Source: Bacteroidales bacterium H10 (GTDB lineage: Bacteria; Bacteroidota; Bacteroidia; Bacteroidales; Muribaculaceae). Taken from it: a stretch of DNA of 7,004 nt. The notes under the pieces are model-generated. The model worked only from the letters and a program-made list of their open reading frames with translations, searched no databases and was not told the DNA's origin. Position numbers and translations under genes: made by a program. The DNA lies in assembly GCA_001701295.1 (NCBI GenBank), contig DAAV01000088.1, forward strand, positions 5,706 through 12,709. The letters run 5' to 3'. This document shows positions 1 through 5,857 of this stretch, in pieces. Numbering within the stretch: the first letter of the stretch is position 1; every line of letters begins with the position of its first letter.

Positions 1-876
1 CGTGAGGCGTGGGACGTAGTCGAGAGCTATCGCGGTAAAAACCACGCCCACGTATTGAAGAGTTATGCTGTTGGCGGCGTTGAAGAGTCCCACATGTTCC
101 AGATCGCCATGTGTGCGTATGAATATATTGATCAGGTAAGTGCAGAGGGTGTTTATCAGCGATGAGGCGAGCAGTACGATACCCATCGAGAGCATGCGGC
201 GTACGATCGGCATATGCAGTTTTCTGTTGAAACTTGCGCCCGTCTGCGGTATTGCGCGTCGCAGACCGTAAGAATAGAATCCGTAGGTCGTAAGCGCAAG
301 AATTATCATGGCCGGGACAATGCCTTTAGTTCCGAAAAGCCAGTATAGCGGCACTCCGGCCACGAGTCCTGTCACAGCGCCGGCCAGAGATGTCATCGAA
401 AGGAGTCTGACCTTGTGGAGCCCCTGCAGCATCGCCATCTTTCCGTTTCCCGCCACTGTCATAAAGACAGCGACAGACAGGAGCAGGAACTGCCATGTAT
501 AGTCTTCCGTACCGAAAGAGAGACGGCTCAGGAGGGGAGCGAGGACTGTACATGCCAGCGCGCCGAGCAGTGCCGTGAAGCGTATCAGCAGACTCGCGAT
601 GTGGCGTATTGTGGCCAGACGTCCGGCATCATCTTTATTTGCCGCTATTTCCTTGACAAAAGCGAGGTTCAGTCCGAGAGAGGAAAGCTGGATCAGTGTG
701 CCCGACGAAGAATTGAACAGCGATGCGGCGCCCATGCCTGCAGGTCCGAGAAACATGGCTACAAATTTTCCGCGTATAAGATTTATGAGAATCTGGAAAA
801 TCTGCACTCCTCCGAAAATCGAAGTTCCTTTCAGAATGCTCCGGTATCCGTTCTCGCTGTTTTTCTCTTCATTCAT
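1..876 (-). CDS. Polysaccharide flippase, Wzx/O-antigen translocase type (partial, C-terminus outside window)
   Basis: The frame is open from ATG at 876-874 to the window edge, giving 292 residues without a stop; the rest of the gene lies to the left. Hydrophobic stretches fall near residues 17-33, 42-68, 91-113, 124-143, 158-180, 184-203, 226-250 and 268-285, as expected for about two thirds of a 12-14 helix MOP-superfamily transporter. The early motif FLGPAGMGAASLFN (about 42-55) and the later VGLFNAANSITLQYVG segment (about 262-277) followed by DYVPRL match what I know of O-antigen translocases (Wzx). These proteins flip undecaprenyl-linked oligosaccharide across the inner membrane. A MATE-type exporter is less likely given these motifs. 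The start is chosen as the first ATG; the frame stays open upstream to at least 942 (a GTG), but a promoter element lies in that stretch. No glycosyltransferase neighbour is visible, so the glycan it serves is unknown. Confidence 0.9.
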   Translation of the reverse strand, partial: MNEEKNSENGYRSILKGTSIFGGVQIFQILINLIRGKFVAMFLGPAGMGAASLFNSSSGTLIQLSSLGLNLAFVKEIAANKDDAGRLATIRHIASLLIRFTALLGALACTVLAPLLSRLSFGTEDYTWQFLLLSVAVFMTVAGNGKMAMLQGLHKVRLLSMTSLAGAVTGLVAGVPLYWLFGTKGIVPAMIILALTTYGFYSYGLRRAIPQTGASFNRKLHMPIVRRMLSMGIVLLASSLINTLCTYLINIFIRTHGDLEHVGLFNAANSITLQYVGVVFTAIALDYVPRLT

Positions 877-885
877 ATCCGGTTG

Positions 886-920
886 CAAAGTTAGATATAA
901 ATCCCGATATTTTTGCACCC
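886..920 (-). promoter_or_regulatory. Bacteroidales-type promoter for the flippase gene
   Basis: Read leftward, TAACTTTG (complement of 886-893) fits the Bacteroidetes -7 consensus TAnnTTTG exactly and is followed by CA, as is common. About 21 bases upstream the -33 position reads GTGC, a poor match to TTTG. If the element is used as usual, transcription starts near 879, only a few bases before the ATG at 876, so the mRNA would be nearly leaderless. The -7 match is clear; use as a promoter is inferred. Confidence 0.55.
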
Positions 921-940
921 GAAGGATAAAAATATATTCA

Positions 941-1018
941 CAGGAGCGCGGCTGGGGTGTCACCGCCTTGGAAAGGCGCTGCTCCTGATGGGCTGCTCCA
1001 ATGGGGGCGGCTGATGAG
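941..1018. repeat. GC-rich dyad segment of unknown role
   Basis: This stretch is much richer in G and C than the AT-rich DNA to its left. It contains a perfect small hairpin (CGCCTT / AAGGCG around a 3-base loop, about 965-979), enclosed by a 7-base inverted repeat CAGGAGC (942-948) / GCTCCTG (982-988). GCTGCTCC occurs twice in direct orientation at 978-985 and 992-999. It lies between the terminator at 1033-1063 and the flippase promoter, so no mapped transcript crosses it. It could be a remnant of an older gene or a structured RNA piece; nothing fixes its role. Confidence 0.35.
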
Positions 1019-1032
1019 CTAATGCGGGTGTT

Positions 1033-1063
1033 AAAAAAAGGACGCCGACTCACGCCGGCGTCC
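1033..1063 (-). terminator. Intrinsic terminator of the large lipoprotein gene
   Basis: Read leftward, an 8-bp perfect stem GGACGCCG / CGGCGTCC with an 8-base loop (1040-1063) is followed directly by seven U (1033-1039). This is a textbook rho-independent terminator about 145 bases after the lipoprotein stop codon. No competing U tract exists on the plus side, so orientation is clear. Confidence 0.9.
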
Positions 1064-1096
1064 GTTACTCAACTTAAAAACTTATTGATGAAAAGC

Positions 1097-1128
1097 GAGG
1101 TGGGCCTTCATCCCTGAAGCCCCACCTC
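1097..1128 (-). terminator. Strong 3' hairpin upstream of the main terminator
   Basis: An 8-bp stem GAGGTGGG / CCCACCTC continues through one mismatch into five more pairs and is closed, on the minus strand, by GGGA, a GNRA tetraloop. It is followed by GCUUUUC, a weak U tract. It may act as a first terminator or as a stable 3' end that protects the lipoprotein mRNA; the 1033-1063 hairpin follows about 35 bases later. The structure is certain, the role inferred. Confidence 0.65.
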
Positions 1129-1208
1129 TTCACGTAGAATACCTGTGTTAACTACAGATTTTGGGATTTTTACTTTTCAGATTCACGCAGTTGTATGCTA
1201 AGAATTCT

Positions 1209-4200
1209 TTAGAGTTTATGCTCGATGAGGATGTACAACTTGCCCTTAAGAGTACCCCAGTAGTGCTTGATCTCGACAGGAATCTGCAGGTAGCAGTTGT
1301 TCTGGAGAGGTGCGCCCTCGTTGGTGTAAGTAAGAGTGTAAGTTGTCAGGTTGATGTCAGCCTTCATGTGGAGAGACTCAAGTGAACGGGGGTTGGTACC
1401 GTTTACATCGTCAGTGATCATGATCGGGCCGGCAGTGTTTGCGAAGATCGGAGCTTGAACATCGTAGTATTTCCAAAGGTTCTGAGCCATACCGGTAGTA
1501 TTGGCAACCTCGTTGTCGAATGCGTCAAGCAGAGTGAGCTTCTTGTCGAGCTCTGTGATTGTCTGAGCGAAAGACTGGTCAGTAAGCTTGGTATCCTGCT
1601 TGATAGTAGGATCTTTCAGAGGCTTAACGATCTGGAGATAGCTGTTGGCGAATGTCACGGTGTTAACAGAGAGACCGTTGAGCTCAGCCTTCCAGTCGAG
1701 AGTAACCTTAGTCTCGTTCTCAACCATAGATATGCCCTGTGCGTTGTGAGCGATCGAAGCATAGATGGTGCTTACGCTTTCAGCCTGAGTCGGAGTCTTC
1801 CAGCCGGCATTTGAACCGTAGTCGAGAGCCATTGCAGGATTTGTATTCGAAGCGAGCATTACATCCCACATACCGCATGAAAGGAGACCCTTCACGAGCG
1901 GGCTGAAGCGACCTTCAAGAATATTGGTGTTGTACTCTGCTTTGGCCTGGGCGTTGGCAGAACCGTAAGGTATAGGATAGAGAAGCATTGTCTCGTTAAC
2001 CCACTTGGTCTTGTCTACGTTTCCGAGAGTCGGGTTCTTGATGTTGTTGGTAACAACACAGTTGAATGTGATCGATACTGCCGGGTTGAGGTCGTTGGCA
2101 TCAGTGTAAGTGAGGGTTACCTGATAAGTCTTGGACTTGCCCTGCTCGATGTGACCTACCTCTGTATTGTCAAGGGTGAATGTCATGACAGGAATAGAAG
2201 CACCGGTGTTGTCGAGTGTTACATTGTCAGTTACATTGGCGACAAGTGCGGGTTTCTCAACGCCATCTTCCTTAACCACGATGCTTGTAGCGTGTGCGCC
2301 ATAGCGGTGGTAGAAGTCCTCTTTAGAGATGCCGTTAGGTTTGAACTGAGTAAGTACCTGTTTGGTCATCTCGTCCCAAGTTACATTCCAAACGTAGTTG
2401 CTGCAGCCGAGTTCCTGCTCTTTATTGGGTGTGATTGTGTAAGCGAGAGGAGTTGGGTCTTCACGTGTGATGAGGATCTTGAAGTAACGCTGGTCAACAA
2501 GCTTGTTGTTCTTGGTGTCCTTCAACCATACGTGTACGATAGGCTGTTTGCCGATCGCTGCCTGGTTGGCTGCTGCGAAACCGCTTACAGAAGGTGCACC
2601 CGGAGTAAAGGTAGAACCGCTGATCTGGGCGAATTCCTGCTGGTTTGCCTTGTCGGCGGAAAGTGTGTTGTATGCTCTTGTTGCAAGAGTATATGAAACC
2701 TCGAAACCATACTCCTTGAACTGGTCGAGAGTAAGGAGTTCATGAGTGTCGGGATTTACGAACGCGCAACCCTGAACGAGTGTGTTCAGATCAAGAGTCT
2801 TGTTGTATTGAACCTTTGCTGCAACGAGAGCGTTCATCGCTGACTGATATACCTGAACAGAGTCGTTGAAGTGAACGGGGATTGTGGCACTCACAGCCGT
2901 AGTCTTGTGGAGACGCGGAGTGAAGTAAATCTCGCTCAGACGAGTGTACTCTGAGTATACGCATGCAGCCGGCTCATTGTCGAAGAGATGCTGTTTTGCG
3001 ATAGGCACCTTAAGAGATACAGTGTAGATTTTGTTGCCGTTGAGGTTGAGCGAAGCCGTGTTGCTCTTGCCGGCTTTGATCTTCAGTACTCCATTGCCTT
3101 CAACATCGGCAGAAACGACATTGATGATGTCATTGTCAACTTCAGCTGCGCGAGTGGTGGCGATTCTAGACACGAACGCGAGACTGTTTGCCTGAATGTC
3201 CTCGAGACGTACGTTGGTCGGGTTCAGACGATATTCAACCTCTGTCTGGTTGTTCGAAACGCGGTATACGTTTGAACTTTCTACCCACTCGCCGTTTTCC
3301 CATTTCAGAGAATTATACTGAGCGGACTTGAACTCGATGGTGGGTATGCCGCCTACATAGAGGCTCGGCATCAGAGTCACGGAAGTAAGACGCGAACTTA
3401 CAACACCGGCGATGGTATTGATGGCGTTCTGTACTTTTGTGGAAACTTCCTCACTGAGTTTATTGAGGTCTGAACGGAGTTCGCCGATAAGACGGGTATT
3501 TTCCTTGATGGCTTCGTCGTTGTACTCGATGTCGCTGAGGATGTCACCGATCTGATCGCGGATCTCGTCGAGATCATCATTGATGTCGCCGATGGAACCG
3601 TCGATGCCGTCTACACGTCCTGTGAGGGTGTTGAGCAGAGTGCGGAGGTCGGTGATATCATCGCCAAGGTCGGATACTTTCGAGTAAAGATCAAGAATGT
3701 CGTCCTGAGCCTCGCCAAGTTCATCACGCATTTCGTTGATCTTGCCCTTCATCTCCTCTACTTCGCTCTTGAGACCGTCGAATTCGTCTGCAAGTTCGTT
3801 GAGACGCTGTTCATAGCCTTTGAGAGCTTCGAGCTGGACATTTACAGCCTCGAGAGCGGTGTTAAGCTCCTTGATGCTGTTGTTGAGACCTTCTACGTCA
3901 ATTGCGCCGAGACCTTTCTCAACACCTTCGATGCGACCGAGAAGAGCGGAAATGGCATCGGCGTTAGCCTTGATGGCGTCGGCGTTGTTTCCGATCTTTT
4001 CGTTGAGGATCTTGCACTGGTTGGCTATCTCGGCAAGAGCCTCGGCCTTGGCGTTGGCTGCAGCTTCCTCGGCTGCTTTTGCCATGGCCATAGCTTTCTG
4101 TGCGTCAGCTTCTGCCTGGTCGCCTTTTGCCTGGGCCTCTTTTGCTGCCTGAAGAGCCGCTTCGGCTGCGTCGTGAGCTGCTTTGGCTGACTCTTTGTTG

Positions 4201-4364
4201 GCCTCGATGGCAGCCTGAAGAGCTGCTATCTGAGAACTCAACTCACCTGTGGTTCCGTTGATTTCTTTGATGTCATTATCATAGTCCTTGCAAGAAGTCA
4301 TTGCAACGGGCATCAATGAAAGCATCATTGAGAGCAGCGAAACCTTTACTAAGGTTTTCTTCAT
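1209..4364 (-). CDS. Giant coiled-coil surface lipoprotein with beta-rich C-terminal modules
   Basis: 1051 residues, complete. The N-terminus is an SpII lipoprotein signal: MKK, a hydrophobic core, then MTSC with Cys25 as the lipidated residue. The following KDYDND fits the acidic export tag that sends Bacteroidetes lipoproteins to the outer surface (known for the phylum; applied here by inference). Residues about 38-112 are an alanine-rich helix, and about 130-315 form heptad-like coiled coil rich in Asp, Ile and Leu. From about 325 the sequence turns beta-rich: LMPSLYVGGIPTIEF (331-345), a module with VEYRLNPTNVRLEDI (376-390), and paired segments near 749-771 and 1009-1032 that resemble each other. 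I recall this layout from large Bacteroidales lipoproteins of unknown function, some annotated as PL29-lyase N-terminal-like; I see no catalytic motif. It stands alone, ends at two hairpins, and has an AT-rich start region without Shine-Dalgarno site. A structural or adhesive cell-surface role is plausible, not shown. Confidence 0.93.
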   Translation of the reverse strand: MKKTLVKVSLLSMMLSLMPVAMTSCKDYDNDIKEINGTTGELSSQIAALQAAIEANKESAKAAHDAAEAALQAAKEAQAKGDQAEADAQKAMAMAKAAEEAAANAKAEALAEIANQCKILNEKIGNNADAIKANADAISALLGRIEGVEKGLGAIDVEGLNNSIKELNTALEAVNVQLEALKGYEQRLNELADEFDGLKSEVEEMKGKINEMRDELGEAQDDILDLYSKVSDLGDDITDLRTLLNTLTGRVDGIDGSIGDINDDLDEIRDQIGDILSDIEYNDEAIKENTRLIGELRSDLNKLSEEVSTKVQNAINTIAGVVSSRLTSVTLMPSLYVGGIPTIEFKSAQYNSLKWENGEWVESSNVYRVSNNQTEVEYRLNPTNVRLEDIQANSLAFVSRIATTRAAEVDNDIINVVSADVEGNGVLKIKAGKSNTASLNLNGNKIYTVSLKVPIAKQHLFDNEPAACVYSEYTRLSEIYFTPRLHKTTAVSATIPVHFNDSVQVYQSAMNALVAAKVQYNKTLDLNTLVQGCAFVNPDTHELLTLDQFKEYGFEVSYTLATRAYNTLSADKANQQEFAQISGSTFTPGAPSVSGFAAANQAAIGKQPIVHVWLKDTKNNKLVDQRYFKILITREDPTPLAYTITPNKEQELGCSNYVWNVTWDEMTKQVLTQFKPNGISKEDFYHRYGAHATSIVVKEDGVEKPALVANVTDNVTLDNTGASIPVMTFTLDNTEVGHIEQGKSKTYQVTLTYTDANDLNPAVSITFNCVVTNNIKNPTLGNVDKTKWVNETMLLYPIPYGSANAQAKAEYNTNILEGRFSPLVKGLLSCGMWDVMLASNTNPAMALDYGSNAGWKTPTQAESVSTIYASIAHNAQGISMVENETKVTLDWKAELNGLSVNTVTFANSYLQIVKPLKDPTIKQDTKLTDQSFAQTITELDKKLTLLDAFDNEVANTTGMAQNLWKYYDVQAPIFANTAGPIMITDDVNGTNPRSLESLHMKADINLTTYTLTYTNEGAPLQNNCYLQIPVEIKHYWGTLKGKLYILIEHKL

Positions 4365-4850
4365 AGATTTTACTTTAATTGGTTAATATATTGTGTATTC
4401 GTTTTCTTTGACCTTCCCATCAGGCTTGCAGTAACGACCGGCGCGCCGGATTTTCAGGTTTGACTGGAAGCGGATTCGTAAAATTATTGATTAAAGATTT
4501 TTAACTCCCGCGATTCAAGATCGGTTCTGAAATCTAAAAATAAATTATTAATTTTGTCGATGCCGTATTTCTTGATTTTCATGAAGTCCGGTAGTGTTTT
4601 CAGCACCGGTGCATCAGATATGTGCAATGCCGCCTTGACGTTTTGCATGGAATGGGGGCAGGTTGTGTTATGACCTTGCCCACAATGCTTTGTGTTCCTC
4701 TGAAATCTCTTTTCATCAAGCGGGATCCCGCTTCGTGAACAGCTTGTGTGTTGTCTGCAGTCTTCCATTACATTGCGTTTTGAGATGTCTTGTCGTTTTG
4801 GCGGTTTGTGATAACATGCACAGTCTCCGATAGTACCGGATACTATGATT
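4365..4850 (-). other. Long putative 5' leader of the lipoprotein with several dyads
   Basis: If the promoter at 4857-4888 drives the lipoprotein, its leader is about 486 nt. It begins with a hairpin ATAGTA / TACTAT (4830-4846, loop CCGGA) only a few bases after the expected start. Further dyads are the 16-bp palindrome AAGCGGGATCCCGCTT (4718-4733), an imperfect stem GGGCAGGT / ACCTTGCCC (4656-4681), CCGGT / ACCGG flanking a 12-base loop near 4589-4610, and the 12-bp palindrome CCGGCGCGCCGG (4438-4449). No known riboswitch class was recognised. I found no convincing promoter closer to 4364, but one could be missed. The last 25 bases before the start are AT-rich, as usual in this phylum. Confidence 0.4.
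4484..4768 (-). CDS. Doubtful small ORF, 94 residues, Cys/His-rich N-terminal half
   Basis: ATG at 4768 to TAA at 4484, lying inside the putative leader of the lipoprotein and downstream of the promoter at 4857-4888. The first half has four cysteines with several histidines (HCGQGHNTTCPH at about 28-39), which might suggest metal binding; the second half (LPDFMKIKKYGIDKINNLF, about 60-78) looks like an ordinary helix. I recognise no family. Several palindromes lie within it, and the codon use is unlike that of the lipoprotein, so it may be a chance frame or an eroded gene. The 120-base gap to the lipoprotein start would allow cotranscription. Confidence 0.22.
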   Translation of the reverse strand: MEDCRQHTSCSRSGIPLDEKRFQRNTKHCGQGHNTTCPHSMQNVKAALHISDAPVLKTLPDFMKIKKYGIDKINNLFLDFRTDLESRELKIFNQ

Positions 4851-4856
4851 TGACTG

Positions 4857-4888
4857 CAAAGTTAATGTGTTATTATTGAATTTCCAAA
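4857..4888 (-). promoter_or_regulatory. Leftward Bacteroidales promoter, likely for the lipoprotein transcript
   Basis: Read leftward, TTTG (complement of 4885-4888), a 20-base spacer and TAACTTTG (complement of 4857-4864) match both boxes of the Bacteroidetes vegetative promoter. Expected start is near 4850. The next complete gene in that direction is the lipoprotein at 4364. An inverted repeat covers the -33 box, so this promoter is a candidate target of the divergent S24 regulator. Confidence 0.7.
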
Positions 4889-4905
4889 TAATTCAAGAGA
4901 AATTC
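4876..4905. promoter_or_regulatory. Candidate operator: overlapping inverted repeats between divergent genes
   Basis: TTGAATT (4876-4882) and AATTCAA (4890-4896) form a perfect 7-bp inverted repeat with a 7-base gap that contains the TTTG -33 box of the leftward promoter. A second perfect pair, GAATTTC (4878-4884) and GAAATTC (4899-4905), overlaps it. The site lies 29-58 bases before the start of the S24 regulator, where an autorepressor would bind. The repeats are seen; binding is inferred, and AT-rich DNA yields such repeats by chance. Confidence 0.4.
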
Positions 4906-4933
4906 TTTAAATATTTTAGTTAATTATCATCTC

Positions 4934-5620
4934 ATGACTGATTTTGAAAGAATTAAAATGGTTTTGGAGTATCTGGGTATTTCTGCAAACCGTCTTTCCA
5001 AGGAGATAAAACTCTCCAGTCCACAGATATTTTATGATATTAAAGCAGGCAGATGTGGCATATCCAAGGATCTTGCAAAGAAAATTCAAGAAAAATTCAT
5101 TAATATTGACGCGGCGTGGCTGCTGACAGGGGTGGGCGCGATGATTAAGCCCGATGAAGAAAAAGAAAATATTCCTGAACGTAAGGTTCATCCAGATGCG
5201 GAGGTTGCGGCTGTTCCGCTTGTGGATATCAAGTCGGTGGGATGCCTGTCGATCGATGGCGAGAGTGCCGTTTCCTGGGGTGCATACAGCGTTTCCGTCC
5301 CGTTTCTGAATTGCAGGCATGGAGATCTTGCGATATATCAGTATGGCGATTCGATGGCGCCTGTGATTCCCGCCGGATCGATACTTCACATAAGACAGGT
5401 AAACAGGTGGCGTGAATACATAGGATATGGAAATGATTTTGTTGTAGTGCTAAGTGACGGACGCAGGCTGACCAAACAGATAATAAGATGCAACGCGGAT
5501 CCGGAGAGGTTTCTGGTGGCGCATTCATATAATAAGGATGTCGCCGATGAGGAACTTCCCAAAGATCTTGTCTCGGAGGTGTGGAAAGTGATAAGCATAA
5601 TCAGTTCCAAGGGCTGGTGA
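4934..5620 (+). CDS. HTH / S24-peptidase transcriptional regulator (LexA/CI-like)
   Basis: 228 residues, complete. Residues about 4-66 form the DNA-binding part: a helix-turn-helix around ISANRLSKEIKLSSPQIFYDI, followed by WLLTGVGAM, the usual ending of this domain in Bacteroidetes phage-repressor-like regulators. A charged linker (about 72-90) leads to the S24 fold. GDSM holds the catalytic serine (Ser140) and RRLTKQIIR the general-base lysine (Lys181), 41 residues apart, so the Ser-Lys dyad is intact. Where LexA and CI have the Ala-Gly cleavage site, about 35-38 residues before the serine, this protein has Val102-Gly103. Family members repress promoters and are relieved by RecA-stimulated self-cleavage or by partner proteins. 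No phage, SOS or umuDC genes lie nearby; the divergent lipoprotein transcript is the nearest possible target. The ATG at 4934 is the first in frame and gives a full-length HTH domain; no Shine-Dalgarno is present. Confidence 0.93.
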   Translation: MTDFERIKMVLEYLGISANRLSKEIKLSSPQIFYDIKAGRCGISKDLAKKIQEKFINIDAAWLLTGVGAMIKPDEEKENIPERKVHPDAEVAAVPLVDIKSVGCLSIDGESAVSWGAYSVSVPFLNCRHGDLAIYQYGDSMAPVIPAGSILHIRQVNRWREYIGYGNDFVVVLSDGRRLTKQIIRCNADPERFLVAHSYNKDVADEELPKDLVSEVWKVISIISSKGW

Positions 5621-5755
5621 GGAGGGATGTGTTTTATTGTCCCGGACTCTGTAATTGACAGAACCCTCTTTTGATTGATCTTTTTATCGGCACAGCGGTT
5701 CAGGGAATCATTTCAAAGGTATTGATCAATGGCTAAGTTGCTGGTATTCATATAT
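5621..5755. other. Short intergenic stretch after the S24 regulator
   Basis: No gene is supported here. A weak hairpin TCTGT / ACAGA (5648-5662) is followed by ACCCTCTTTT and could end the regulator transcript, but the stem is only 5 bp. A 10-bp palindrome ATTGATCAAT lies at 5721-5730. Neither has a firm role. Confidence 0.3.
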
Positions 5756-5792
5756 AAAAAAGAAAAGATTAATTGTCTCACGACAACTAATC
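5756..5792 (-). terminator. Intrinsic terminator of the candidate small RNA
   Basis: 11-bp stem (5782-5792 with 5767-5777), GNRA loop GTGA (5778-5781), then UUUUCUUUUUU (5756-5766), all read on the minus strand. One G-U pair replaces what is an A-C mismatch on the other strand, which supports this orientation. It may also block leftward transcription from running into the S24 gene as antisense. Confidence 0.75.
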
Positions 5793-5823
5793 CTCTAACC
5801 TTAAATCTAATACCATGAAAAAC
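5756..5823 (-). ncRNA. Candidate small RNA, about 68 nt, with its own promoter and terminator
   Basis: Read leftward, a TAACTTTG -7 box (complement of 5830-5837) predicts a start near 5823. About 30 bases later comes an 11-bp stem GATTAGTTGTC / GACAATTAATC (one G-U pair on this strand) closed by GTGA, a GNRA tetraloop, and followed by UUUUCUUUUUU. The transcript would be an unpaired 5' part (about 5793-5823) plus terminator. No ORF longer than a few codons fits. On the plus strand the same stem has an A-C mismatch and no T run, so the minus strand is favoured. The 5' part is complementary to a start-codon-like context (ACCATGAAAAACAC). I have the impression that similar sequence recurs in other Bacteroidales, but cannot verify it or give it a family name. 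Confidence 0.6.
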
Positions 5824-5829
5824 ACGTTG

Positions 5830-5857
5830 CAAAGTTAAACAAAATTCTTCTAACAAA
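5830..5857 (-). promoter_or_regulatory. Promoter of the candidate small RNA
   Basis: TAACTTTG (complement of 5830-5837) is a full match to the Bacteroidetes -7 box and is followed by CA. A TTTG (complement of 5854-5857) lies 16 bases upstream, slightly short of the usual spacing, within a T-rich run. The same TAACTTTGCA core also occurs before the flippase and at the leftward promoter of the lipoprotein. Confidence 0.6.

Noticed and set aside
415..988. Plus-strand frames opposite the flippase (415-894, 575-988)
   Set aside because: The minus-strand frame has transmembrane segments and family motifs; these frames show no domain and overlap each other.
941..1018. tRNA-Gly(UCC)- or tRNA-Ser(GGA)-like anticodon arm
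   Set aside because: The loop sequence fits on either strand, but no acceptor stem, D arm or T arm (GTTCRA) can be formed around it.
1455..3275. Long plus-strand frames opposite the lipoprotein (1455-1814, 2151-2696, 2988-3275)
   Set aside because: They lie antisense to a clearly coding lipoprotein gene, lack promoters, and have low-quality, cysteine-rich protein composition.
4438..4449. CCGGCGCGCCGG palindrome as a terminator
   Set aside because: The stem is short, no real U tract follows on either strand, and no gene needs a terminator there.
4916..5389. Minus-strand 157-residue frame opposite the S24 regulator
   Set aside because: The plus strand encodes an intact HTH/S24 protein with catalytic residues; the antisense frame shows no recognisable feature.
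5815..5838. Plus-strand leader peptide MKNTLQS in a perfect start context
   Set aside because: Only seven codons, no plus-strand promoter or downstream gene on that strand, and the last codons coincide with the minus-strand -7 box. The minus-strand small RNA explains the site better.
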